From Pseudomonadota bacterium (GTDB lineage Bacteria > Myxococcota_A > UBA796 > CAJQPC01): a stretch of DNA of 64,000 bases. Where the stretch lies: the NCBI GenBank assembly GCA_024228935.1, contig JAAESX010000351.1, positions 55,689-119,688 of the forward strand. Direction: 5' to 3'. The position numbers were made by a program, and so were the translations under genes. Below the pieces are notes generated by a model that was not told the DNA's origin, made no database searches, and was given only the letters and a program-made list of their open reading frames with translations. The number at the start of each line of letters is the position of its first letter. Position 1 is the first letter of the stretch. Shown here piece after piece: positions 19,144 through 27,090 of the stretch.

Positions 19144-19233
19144 GGGGTGGGGGAAAAGCCGCGATGAGGGGGCGAGAATCCCCGTCGCGCCGCATGCGGG
19201 GTCGCGGGTAGCGTGGGCTCACTGGAGGCCGCT

Positions 19234-19952
19234 GTGTGGACGACGATTCTCCTCGCGACGACGGGCTGCACGGTCAACGTGCCCCAGGACTGCACCTGGA
19301 CGCCGACGCCGACGGGCTGGGTGACTGCGACGAGATCGAGTTCGTGACGGACCCCGAGCTGGCCGACTCGGACGGCGACGGGTTCGACGACGCGGACGAG
19401 CTCGAGTGCGGCTCGGACCCCATCGACGTGGACGACGCCTGCTACGCCTGCGGCTGGGGTCACGGCGATCCCGGGGATCTGGTCGGGACCGGCAACGACG
19501 AAGGCGACACGCTCCACAACCTCGAGCTGGTCGACCAGTGCGGTGAGACCGTGCCGATGTGGGACTTCGCGGGCGACTACCACATCCTCTTCCTGACAGC
19601 CGCGTGGTGAGGCGCCTGTGTCGCCGAGGCGGTCAGCCTGGAAGGTGAAGGTCAGGAGTTCCGGGACGAGACCGGCATCGCGATGACGTTCCAGATAGGC
19701 CTGTTCGAAGGCCTGGACGGAGACACCCCCGGCCCCGAGGTCGCGGCCGACTACCACGAGATGCTCGGCTCGCCCGACCTGCCTGTGCTGTCGGACACCC
19801 AGGGCCTGCTGCTGAAGAACACGCCGTACAATGGCCGCAGCCTGCCCGGGAAGTGCCTGTTGTCGCCGGAGATGGAGATCCTGTACTGCATGTCCGGTCA
19901 CGACGGTCTCGACGACATGTACGGCCGCATCGAGGACGACCTCGCGCAGTGA
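19234..19952 (+). CDS. Candidate selenocysteine thioredoxin-like lipoprotein
   Basis: One frame runs to TGA at 19950 and is interrupted only by TGA at 19608-19610. That codon is the first redox residue of a thioredoxin motif: YHILFLTAAW-[UGA]-GACVAEA, that is, UxxC in place of CxxC. A hairpin right after it matches a bacterial SECIS. The stop overlaps the next gene's start by 4 bp (GTGA), which makes sense only if translation passes the UGA. Upstream lies a Ca-binding repeat (LADSDGDGFDDADELECGSDP). The N-terminus is uncertain. GTG at 19234 gives a good lipoprotein leader (MWTTILLATTGC) but in another frame, so one indel near 19265-19300 is likely; GTG at 19236 gives an in-frame but leaderless start. 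It would be an envelope thiol oxidoreductase. A plain nonsense mutation is the alternative. Confidence 0.7.
19624..19641 (+). promoter_or_regulatory. SECIS-like hairpin after the in-frame UGA
   Basis: CCGAGGCGGTCAGCCTGG folds into CC/GG plus AGGC/GCCT with a bulged G and the loop GGTCA. The loop starts 20 nt after the UGA at 19608-19610, within the 16-37 nt expected for bacterial SECIS elements. The loop core GGUC matches what I recall of the E. coli fdhF and Moorella SECIS loops, where SelB reads the G and U. Confidence 0.6.
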
Positions 19953-21916
19953 ACGTCTGGCTGATCGCGATGCTGGGCTGTGACGGCTCGGAGCCTGGGG
20001 ACAGCCCCCGGGTGCTGGAGAGCCCGACCGAGTCGCGAACCGACAGCGAGCCGCCCGACGTTCGCTGGACCGGGACGGTGACCGTGGACGTGGTGGACCC
20101 GGACGGCGCACCGGTTCCCGACGCCTTCGTCCTGCTCGGCGGCTGGGACCGCGAGCGCTGGGTGCCGACCGACAGCGCGGGCCAGGCGACCGTCGAGGTC
20201 GACGACGACGGCGTGACCGACCGGGTTCTGGTCGCGGGCAAGGAGGGCTGGATCAGCGGTCGGACCGACCTGCCCGAGTCCGAGCCCGGCACGGCCACGA
20301 TCGAGATGCGGCCGCTGCCGACCGAGGACAACCCGGACTACGCGTTCCAGAAGGGGGGCGAGCCGCACAGCCCGGACACGGGCGAGTGCGGGCACTGCCA
20401 CACGGGGATCACCGAGGGCTGGGCGGGCTCGGCGCACAGCCAGGCGGCCTCGAGTCCGCAGCTGTGGGACCTGTACACGGGTCGGGCGAGCGTGGATGCG
20501 GCCGAGTGCGACGCGCTGGGCGGCGAGCTCGCGGATGGCCAGGTCGCGGGCGAGGACGGCGCGACGGCCGAGGCCTGCTACCTGGGCGAGGGCGTGCTGC
20601 CCTGGCTGAACGACTGCACGAACTGCGACCACCCGGACGAGCGGGCTGCGCTGACCGCGTTCGGATCCTGCGGTGACTGCCACAGCCCGGCGACCGATGC
20701 GGGGGTGCCTGGCCAGATCGATGTCGCCGATGCGTTCGGTGTGGCCCATGAGGGCGTGACCTGCGACTTCTGCCACAAGGTCCAGTCGGTCACCGCGGGA
20801 CCCGAGGCGGGGCTGGACGGAGGCATCCAGCTGCTACGCCCCAGCGAGGAGCCGCGGATCGGCGGCCAGGAGTTCGACCCCATCATGTTCGGGCCCTACC
20901 CCGACGTCGTCGTCCCCGTCATGAACGGCAGCTACAACCCCGTCTTCCGTGAGCCCGAGTTCTGCGCGTCGTGCCACGAGTACGCGCAGCCGGCGCTCCA
21001 CCCCGACGAGTCGGTCGACGCCGAGCGCTTCCCGGACGGGCTCCCGGTGCTGGAGACCTGGTCCGAGTTCCAGGCTGCTGGAGCGGACGAGGCCGGCTTC
21101 AGCTGCCAGGGCTGCCACATGCCCACGCTCGAGCAGGAGAGCTCGACCTACGACATCTCGGATCTGGGCGTCCCGCCTTCGCTGGTCCAGGGCTGGCTGC
21201 GGACGCCGGGCGAGGTCCGCCACCACCACTTCCCGACGGCGGCCGAGCTCGGCGACCCGCACCTGGAGCTCGAAGGCGCGGCGTCTGGCGCGACGATGAG
21301 CCTCACCAGCCGAGCCGCCCACAGGGTGCCGACCGGGGACCCGATGCGGCAGCTGTTCGTGCTGATGTCGGCGGTCGATTCCGCCGGCGAGCCCGTCCAG
21401 CTGGTCGGCGCCCCCGCGATCGCCGACGTGGGCGGGTCGCTCGCGAGTGGGGTGATGGGTGAGGTCACGGTCGAGGGCGACGTGCTCTCGCTGTCGGCCA
21501 GCGGCGCTGTCTCGGCCCGGTTCGTCCGGGACGAGGCGTTCCTGGCCGAGGTCGCGGTCACAGCGCACCCCGATGGGGTGCAGCTCGCGAGCGTGCCCGA
21601 CCTGTTGGCCGGCGACGTCGTCCTCCTTGTGGGGCCGGACCACCACGCCGGCGCTCCCGGCTGGCTGTTCAGCAAGATCCTGGTGGACTCGTCCGGGGCC
21701 CGCGGCGTCGCCCACTACCGCGCGGTCGACATCGCCAGCGACAACCGCCTGCCGGCGTTCTCGACAGTGGACAGCGCGATGGCGTTGCCCGACGGCGTCG
21801 CCACGCTCACGGCCACGCTCCTTCGACGCAGCCACGCCGCGCCCATCGCCGACGTCTACGGCTGGGACTACGGCGACCGGGTCGCGTCTTCGGCGTCCAT
21901 GTCCGTCAGCGAGTGA
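19949..21916 (+). CDS. Pentaheme c-type cytochrome lipoprotein
   Basis: The product has 655 residues; the leader VNVWLIAMLGC is short and gives a lipid anchor. Residues ~30-125 form a carboxypeptidase-regulatory/CNA-B-like beta domain (VTVDVVDPDGAPVPDAFVLL). Five CXXCH heme motifs follow: CGHCH, CGDCH, CDFCH, CASCH and CQGCH. A sixth, CTNCD, has Asp in place of the His. The C-terminal ~250 residues have no heme and end in beta-rich sequence. The layout (beta domain then multiheme cytochrome c554-like part) matches the 603-residue protein at 24782-26593. The GTG start overlaps the selenoprotein stop. Its last 49 bp overlap the convergent tetraheme gene. It probably carries electrons at the outer membrane or cell surface. 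Confidence 0.85.
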   Translation: MNVWLIAMLGCDGSEPGDSPRVLESPTESRTDSEPPDVRWTGTVTVDVVDPDGAPVPDAFVLLGGWDRERWVPTDSAGQATVEVDDDGVTDRVLVAGKEGWISGRTDLPESEPGTATIEMRPLPTEDNPDYAFQKGGEPHSPDTGECGHCHTGITEGWAGSAHSQAASSPQLWDLYTGRASVDAAECDALGGELADGQVAGEDGATAEACYLGEGVLPWLNDCTNCDHPDERAALTAFGSCGDCHSPATDAGVPGQIDVADAFGVAHEGVTCDFCHKVQSVTAGPEAGLDGGIQLLRPSEEPRIGGQEFDPIMFGPYPDVVVPVMNGSYNPVFREPEFCASCHEYAQPALHPDESVDAERFPDGLPVLETWSEFQAAGADEAGFSCQGCHMPTLEQESSTYDISDLGVPPSLVQGWLRTPGEVRHHHFPTAAELGDPHLELEGAASGATMSLTSRAAHRVPTGDPMRQLFVLMSAVDSAGEPVQLVGAPAIADVGGSLASGVMGEVTVEGDVLSLSASGAVSARFVRDEAFLAEVAVTAHPDGVQLASVPDLLAGDVVLLVGPDHHAGAPGWLFSKILVDSSGARGVAHYRAVDIASDNRLPAFSTVDSAMALPDGVATLTATLLRRSHAAPIADVYGWDYGDRVASSASMSVSE

Positions 21917-22290
21917 CAGCCGACGCAGAGTTCGTCTGGGGGCAGGCGTAGCAGTCGAACGTCGTGGGTCGTGCGCTCGGTGACCCCCGGAGGATGCGGG
22001 GCGTGACAGGTCGTGCAGACCACAGCGCCTTCGACCGTCACAGGCAGGCTCGCTTCGGCCGCCTTGGGCTTCATCGCTTCTGACAGCTGGACCTTGTGCG
22101 CGCCGGCGTGGGGAGCCGCGGTGTGGCACGCCTCGCACAGGGCCGCCGGCTGGACCACGCCCGTCCACTCGGGCGTCTCGGCGTGACAGGCGATGCAGCG
22201 GTTCGGCGCGTCGGCGTCCAGCATGGCGGTGTGCGGATCGGCTGCCGAGCCTCCCTGGGCCAGGGTGCAGGCGAGCAGGAGAGGGATCAT
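21868..22290 (-). CDS. Tetraheme c-type cytochrome, small
   Basis: The 140-residue protein begins MIPLLLACTLAQG, a short export leader with a possible lipobox Cys8. It contains CIACH, CEACH, CTTCH and CVGCH. The spacing and the HPPGVTE stretch resemble NapB/NrfB-like or doubled-CXXCH (DmsE/MtrA) electron carriers. It is the last gene of the multiheme operon; its ATG overlaps the previous stop (ATGA). The 3' end overlaps the pentaheme gene on the other strand. Confidence 0.82.
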   Translation of the reverse strand: MIPLLLACTLAQGGSAADPHTAMLDADAPNRCIACHAETPEWTGVVQPAALCEACHTAAPHAGAHKVQLSEAMKPKAAEASLPVTVEGAVVCTTCHAPHPPGVTERTTHDVRLLRLPPDELCVGCHSLTDMDAEDATRSP

Positions 22291-22568
22291 CGCTCGCTCC
22301 CGGTGTCGAGCTCGGGCGCTCCGTTGGTGCCGTGACACGCGACGCAGCTCGTCGTGTCGGAGAGGTCGGTGCGAGCCTCGAGCTCCTCGAGATCGAGCAC
22401 CCCGACGCAGTCGCGCTGGTGGAGCGTCCACGCCGGGTGGCACTGAGCGCACTCCGACTCGCCCCAGCCGAGCGCGTGCTCCTCTTCCGTCACCGTCAGT
22501 GCCCCCGGCGACTGGGTCATGTCGGTGCACGGCTCGTCGCTCGAGCAGGCCAGCAGGAGCCAGATCAC
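22287..22568 (-). CDS. Diheme lipoprotein, 93 residues
   Basis: GTG-started (22568) leader VIWLLLACSS gives a lipobox Cys at residue 8. Two heme motifs, CAQCH and CVACH, lie about 35 residues apart in an otherwise acidic protein. GTGA and ATGA overlaps join it to both neighbours. It would be a small electron relay on the periplasmic side of the membrane. I know no named family for it. Confidence 0.78.
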   Translation of the reverse strand: MIWLLLACSSDEPCTDMTQSPGALTVTEEEHALGWGESECAQCHPAWTLHQRDCVGVLDLEELEARTDLSDTTSCVACHGTNGAPELDTGSER

Positions 22569-23083
22569 GGGGTGGCCTCGTGGCAGGCCAGGCAGCTGGA
22601 CTGCGTGTGGCAGGTGCTGCACTCGGCGGGCTGCGCGAACGCCGCGATGCCGTGGACGGAGAGCCAGCTGCGGTCGTGCACCTCGTACGTCAGCGAGCTG
22701 TTCCGGTCGTGGCAGTCCACGCACACGCCCGCCTCGTGGCACGTGCTGCAGTCGGTGATGCCGGCGCGTGCATCGGCGCCGTGGAGAGCGACCCAGCCCG
22801 CCCCGTGGGTCGGCGGTGGGGACACCGACTCGTGGCAGGTCGCGCAGGTCCCCGGGGCACGGCGCAGCCCCTTCGACGCGTCGCCGGTGTGGCAGCTGTG
22901 GCAGGTCTCGGCGCTGGGGAAGAGCAGCTCGTCCTCCGTGCTCTCGGCGGGGACCGGGGCGCCGACCTGGTGACACGAGGTGCACGGCACGTCGGCGCGG
23001 TCCAGCGCGCGCTGGTGCGCGGTGTGCTCGAACCGCTTCAGGGGCTCGTCACCCCACGACATGGCGACCCACAACAAGATCAT
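22565..23083 (-). CDS. Heptaheme c-type cytochrome (doubled CXXCH type)
   Basis: The product is 172 residues long and starts with the leader MILLWVAMSWG without a Cys, so it is soluble or periplasmic. Seven motifs are present: CTSCH, CHSCH, CATCH, CSTCH, CVDCH, CSTCH and CLACH, one heme per ~25 residues. Such dense packing is typical of MtrA/DmsE-like proteins that insert into an outer-membrane porin and form a molecular wire. It is encoded directly after the beta-barrel gene with a 4 bp overlap, the usual order in porin-cytochrome operons. Confidence 0.85.
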   Translation of the reverse strand: MILLWVAMSWGDEPLKRFEHTAHQRALDRADVPCTSCHQVGAPVPAESTEDELLFPSAETCHSCHTGDASKGLRRAPGTCATCHESVSPPPTHGAGWVALHGADARAGITDCSTCHEAGVCVDCHDRNSSLTYEVHDRSWLSVHGIAAFAQPAECSTCHTQSSCLACHEATP

Positions 23084-24195
23084 GGCCACCTCACGATCAG
23101 CGAGGCCGTGCCTCGGAGATCGAAGCGGTAGGTTGCGTCCGATGCGGCCAACAGGCCGGCCTGGACGGATCCCAGGCGCCAGTCCTGGCGCACGTCGAGC
23201 CCGCCCGTGACCGCGGTGTCCCAGGGGGCGTCGAGCTTCTGATACGGGACGATCGCGGCGCGCCCGATGACGTCGGTGGCATCCGTGACGGCGACCGTCG
23301 CGGCGCCGTACAGCGCGTGGAACGAGCCCGCTGCGCCGGACCGGTACCGGTAGCCGGGAGCCAGCCGGACGCGTCCGCCGGGGGCCGGGAGCCAGCTCAT
23401 GTCCGCGGCTTGCCCGAGCCCGGCGTCGTGGCGAGTCAGCGCCACGGAGGCGGACACCGAGGACCAGTCGGCCTGGGACAGCCGGACGCCCACGCCCGCC
23501 TCGTCCACGGCGGTGCCGGCGAACACGCGGGTCAGCTCCTCGCCGAGCAGGGCGTCGGTCGTGATGGCCTCGCGGTGCTGGGCGTGCAGCGTCGCGCGGA
23601 CACGCCGGGTGGGGGACGCGCCGAGCTCGACGCGGAGCCACTCGGTGGGGGCGTCGGGGGCGCCGATGGCGAGGGCGCGAACGCTTGGCCGGCCGGGCAC
23701 CGCATCGAGGCGACCGAAGGCCTCGAGGTCCGCTCGCGGCTCGGTGTCCAGCGTCACGCCGACCTTGGCCCAGTGGCTCGAGGGGCCCGCGGCGAGCTGG
23801 GCGCGGGCGGCCGGTTGGCCCTCACGCAGGTCGTCCAGCTCGTGGTGCCGAAGGACGCCCGCCCAGGCCTCGGCACGGAGACGCTCGCCCCGCCACTGCA
23901 GATCGGCGCCATCCAACACCCAGGGACGCAGCGGCGAGGTGACCAGCTGGCGTCCCAGCGTCCAGCGTGTGGTGTTCGTCCGCCCGGACGCGGCCAGCAG
24001 GAACAGGTCGAGCTCCAGGTCGGTGTCGTACCCGGCATAGGCCTGCATCTGGACAGGGCCGGGGGTGGAGAGCCGCAGGTACGAGACCGCGGGCACGGTC
24101 GGGTCGCCAAAGAAGTCGTGCCGGACCTGGACGATGGTCTCGGACTCCACCAGCGGAGCGGCGAGCGCGGCGGTTCCGAACAAGAGCCCGATCAC
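23080..24195 (-). CDS. Outer-membrane beta-barrel (porin of a porin-cytochrome complex)
   Basis: The 371-residue protein begins with a signal peptide (VIGLLFGTAALAA). The rest alternates polar and hydrophobic residues in short strands, for example VQMQAYAGYDTDLELDLFLL, and it ends in an aromatic strand (TYRFDLRGTASLIVRWP), as outer-membrane barrels do. No heme site is present. It lies between octaheme and heptaheme genes with 4 bp overlaps on both sides. Its length fits the smaller porins of Geobacter-type conduits (OmbB class) rather than MtrB. Similarity to a named family is not visible by eye, so the role is inferred from context and topology. Confidence 0.75.
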   Translation of the reverse strand: MIGLLFGTAALAAPLVESETIVQVRHDFFGDPTVPAVSYLRLSTPGPVQMQAYAGYDTDLELDLFLLAASGRTNTTRWTLGRQLVTSPLRPWVLDGADLQWRGERLRAEAWAGVLRHHELDDLREGQPAARAQLAAGPSSHWAKVGVTLDTEPRADLEAFGRLDAVPGRPSVRALAIGAPDAPTEWLRVELGASPTRRVRATLHAQHREAITTDALLGEELTRVFAGTAVDEAGVGVRLSQADWSSVSASVALTRHDAGLGQAADMSWLPAPGGRVRLAPGYRYRSGAAGSFHALYGAATVAVTDATDVIGRAAIVPYQKLDAPWDTAVTGGLDVRQDWRLGSVQAGLLAASDATYRFDLRGTASLIVRWP

Positions 24196-24785
24196 GGAGC
24201 ACCGCCGTGGCACACCGCACCGCACGAGGCGGGCATGGTCTCGGGTCCGTCGCCTGGGCTGTGGCAGCGCAGGCAGGTCGCCTCGCCGATGCCCACCGCG
24301 TCGACATGGCCGGTCGAGAAGCCTTCGGCGTGGGGGTAGGCCGCGTGGCAGCTCGCGCAGGCGACGCCGGTCGCCCCGCCGTCCCAGGTCGCCCCGTGGC
24401 AGGTCGAGCAGCTCGCTTCGGCGGCGACCCCGTGGTGCTGGCGCTGGGACCAGTCGTCGGCATGCGGGTAGCTCTCGTGGCACTCCGCACAGTCCGTCTC
24501 GACGTGGCAGCTGTCGCAGGCGCTGGCGACGGCGCCTCGCTCGACGAACCAGGCTCCGTGCTCGGTGGGCTCGGCCCAGGTGGTCCCGTGCGGGAACGCC
24601 GTGTGGCAGCTGTCGCAGGCCGGCGCAGTCGAGTCGGCGACGCCATGACACCCGACGCACTCGTCCTGTCGCTCGCGTGCGACGCCGTGGTCGACCAGGA
24701 ACCCCGCCGCGTGCGGAAACAGCGAGTCTTCCGCGCTCGTCGGCTCGGACGGCTCCAGGATCGCGCAGGCCAGCCACAGGATCAT
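24192..24785 (-). CDS. Octaheme lipoprotein cytochrome with a CX3CH site
   Basis: This 197-residue protein has the leader MILWLACAILEP with a lipobox Cys at residue 7. Seven CXXCH motifs (CVGCH, CDSCH, CDSCH, CAECH, CSTCH, CASCH, CLRCH) are followed near the C-terminus by CGAVCH, a three-residue spacing that some cytochromes also use for heme. A recurring FPHG/YPHAD/YPHAEG pattern, each with a His, may supply distal ligands. It is translationally coupled to the genes before and after it. It probably passes electrons to the barrel-embedded cytochrome. Confidence 0.83.
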   Translation of the reverse strand: MILWLACAILEPSEPTSAEDSLFPHAAGFLVDHGVARERQDECVGCHGVADSTAPACDSCHTAFPHGTTWAEPTEHGAWFVERGAVASACDSCHVETDCAECHESYPHADDWSQRQHHGVAAEASCSTCHGATWDGGATGVACASCHAAYPHAEGFSTGHVDAVGIGEATCLRCHSPGDGPETMPASCGAVCHGGAP

Positions 24786-26593
24786 GGGAACAGCTCCTCG
24801 TACGCGTCGAGGAAGGCCTCGTGCGTCTCTCGGAGCTCGGGATCGCCGTCCAGACCGGCGAACTCGGGGTCCTGGGCGGCGTTCCACGCGTGACACGAGC
24901 CGCAGGCGTGGGCCGGGAATGCGCCGACGTCCTGGGCTGCTCCCGAGAAGGACTCGAGCGTCTCGGCGGGAGAGAGCGCCAGGAACAGGTGGCTCGCCAG
25001 GTCGCCGTCGCCGGAGGCCGCGTCGAAGCGGACACGCGCCGCGGTCTTCGGCATGTGGCAGCCGGTGCACCGGCCGGCCTCGGTGGCTCCCGACGGGTCG
25101 TGCGTTGCGTGCCCGTCGTGGGTCTCCAGCTGGGCGATGTCCTCGTCGAACGTGAGCGCCAGATGGCAGCTCGCACACAGCGCGTTGTCGTCCACACCCA
25201 GCTGCGCCTCGGCATGCGAGGCGTGGCAGTCGATGCAGGCGAGGCCTTCGTGTCCTGAGAGCGGGAGCTCGTCGGCTTGCTGGCCGGGAGCGGCGGCCGC
25301 TCCGGACGGCCAGCTCTCCGGGGATGCGGCCGAGAGCTCGTCCAGCCGCTGTCCCGGGCGGAAGAACGTGCCGTCCGCTGCGAGTGGGAAGGGGAGCTGC
25401 GTTCCGTGGGCCTCCTGGGCGCCGTGGCAGGCCCGGCAGACGTCGTTCGTGCGCACCGGATCCAGGTCGTCCGGTCGGGTGATGACGAGCGTCCGGTCCT
25501 CGTCTCGGGCCGAGATGTGCTCGGAGCCGGGGCCGTGGCAGCGCTCGCAGGCGATGCCGAGCTCGTTGTGGCGCCCCTCGCCCAGAGACGCCTCCATCAC
25601 CACGTCGTCGCCGTCGAGCTCGGCCGAGAACCCGGTGCTGTGGCACGGAAGGCACGTGGTCTCTCCGGTGGTGTCCTGCTCGACGAACGCCCCGTCCTCG
25701 TCGAACCAGCGCTCCGGCTGCCACGCGACCAGCTCGGGCTCGCCGCGGGCCGGCTCGGACCAGGCCACGGGCAGCGGCCAGGTGGCGTCGCCGTCGTCGG
25801 TGAAGGGGACCGTCCCGAACCAGCCGTCGATGGACAGCTCCTGGCTCGCCCCCGTCGAGTCGACGAGCGTGAGCACACCCCCATCCAGGGTCCCTCGTCC
25901 GTCCGGGAAGTCCACGGCCGCTGAGGCGTCCAGGGCGGGCCCGGGGTTCGCGTGGGACGTGTCGCCCCACGCCGCGTGCTGGTCGTAGTGGCAGGCCAGG
26001 CAGTAGTCCGACCCGACGGCGGTGGCGTCGTCCGCGCGACCCGCGAGCGTGGCCGCCAGCTGGAGTCCGCCCTCGGGGACCTGGAGCGAGGAGAAGTCGT
26101 ACGGCCACAGCGAGTCGTCCGCGCTCGTGACGCTGACCTGGATGGGACCGCTGGGGGCGTCGAGCCAGGCGACGCCGTCCTCGTCCGTGGCCGCCGTGGT
26201 CACTCCATCGGTCACGAGCGCTCCGGCGACGGGCCGGTTCGCTGGGTCCGAGACGAGGACGCGCAGGTTTCCGGGCGGGGGCTCGATCACGATCGTCAGT
26301 GCATCGGTCGATTCCACCTCGACGGATGCCGCCGACCAGCCCTCAGCCCGCACGTGGAGCCGATCCGGAGCGTCCGGAAGGTGGGCGATCTCGAACAGTC
26401 CGGCACCGTCGGTGCGACCCTCGTACCCCCATGGCTCGGTGACCACCCAGGCGCCTTCGATCGGCGTGCCATCTGCCGTGACGACCGAGCCGGCCACCTC
26501 GACCAGCTCCTCGGCGGCGACGCGGCTGCGGGGAATCGCCCGGTCGACAGCCGAGTCGTCCTGCAGGCAGCTCGTCAGCACGATCAGGAGCAC
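24782..26593 (-). CDS. Octaheme cytochrome lipoprotein with N-terminal beta domains
   Basis: The product (603 residues) starts VLLIVLTSCLQDD with lipobox Cys9. Two carboxypeptidase-regulatory-like domains follow (VEVAGSVVTADGTPIEGAWV and LRVLVSDPANRPVAGALV). Then come eight CXXCH motifs: CLACH, CLPCH, CERCH, CRACH, CIDCH, CASCH, CTGCH and CGSCH. The DYCLACHYDQHAAWGDTSHA start and CERCHGPGSEH block are typical of cytochrome c554-like multiheme proteins. It is the largest cytochrome of the operon and the best candidate for the surface-exposed terminal reductase. It shares its architecture with the pentaheme protein at 19949-21916. Confidence 0.85.
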   Translation of the reverse strand: MLLIVLTSCLQDDSAVDRAIPRSRVAAEELVEVAGSVVTADGTPIEGAWVVTEPWGYEGRTDGAGLFEIAHLPDAPDRLHVRAEGWSAASVEVESTDALTIVIEPPPGNLRVLVSDPANRPVAGALVTDGVTTAATDEDGVAWLDAPSGPIQVSVTSADDSLWPYDFSSLQVPEGGLQLAATLAGRADDATAVGSDYCLACHYDQHAAWGDTSHANPGPALDASAAVDFPDGRGTLDGGVLTLVDSTGASQELSIDGWFGTVPFTDDGDATWPLPVAWSEPARGEPELVAWQPERWFDEDGAFVEQDTTGETTCLPCHSTGFSAELDGDDVVMEASLGEGRHNELGIACERCHGPGSEHISARDEDRTLVITRPDDLDPVRTNDVCRACHGAQEAHGTQLPFPLAADGTFFRPGQRLDELSAASPESWPSGAAAAPGQQADELPLSGHEGLACIDCHASHAEAQLGVDDNALCASCHLALTFDEDIAQLETHDGHATHDPSGATEAGRCTGCHMPKTAARVRFDAASGDGDLASHLFLALSPAETLESFSGAAQDVGAFPAHACGSCHAWNAAQDPEFAGLDGDPELRETHEAFLDAYEELFP

Positions 26594-26619
26594 GGAATCC
26601 CGGGGTGGGGAGCCCGATT

Positions 26620-27090
26620 CTACTCCGACACGACGGCCCGAGCGGTCTCCAGCGAGGACAGACACCAGGTCGGGTCGGGCTCGCCTAAGAACAGCTCGTC
26701 CTGCGTGTTGCAGCGGACCTGAAAGGACTGGCCTTCGAAGTGCCACGTCGCGTGGAGCCAGGCCTCGGTACCGCCCGGGCCGCCGCAGCCGACCGAGATC
26801 CGGTAGATCCAGTGGTGCTCCTCGGTGTGCCGCACCTGTCCCTCGGACCAGGGGCAACCCGGCACGTCGCGCAGCTCGGGCCGGTCCTCGGTGTCCAGGG
26901 CGATGCGGATGGTGCGTGACGTGCGCTGACCGGGACGCAGCTCGAGCTTCGTCGTCGGCACCGGCTCGGTGAGGGAGCTCATGCGGTGTCCGGCGGGCAC
27001 GCGGAGCTCGAGGCCCAGCTCGGCGATGGTCACCCGGTCGTCCGGCGGCGGCGGCTCGGGCAGGGCCGAGCAGGCCAGGAGCCAGATCAC
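26620..27090 (-). CDS. Lipoprotein of unknown function in the multiheme operon
   Basis: The 156-residue protein begins VIWLLACSALPEP with lipobox Cys7. The sequence LGLELRVPAGHRMSSLTEP and later beta strands with paired Cys residues (about residues 80-140) suggest a compact disulfide-stabilised beta domain. No heme motif is present. The GTG at 27090 overlaps the upstream stop by 4 bp. A 26 bp gap separates it from the octaheme gene. I do not recognise the family. Confidence 0.65.
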   Translation of the reverse strand: MIWLLACSALPEPPPPDDRVTIAELGLELRVPAGHRMSSLTEPVPTTKLELRPGQRTSRTIRIALDTEDRPELRDVPGCPWSEGQVRHTEEHHWIYRISVGCGGPGGTEAWLHATWHFEGQSFQVRCNTQDELFLGEPDPTWCLSSLETARAVVSE

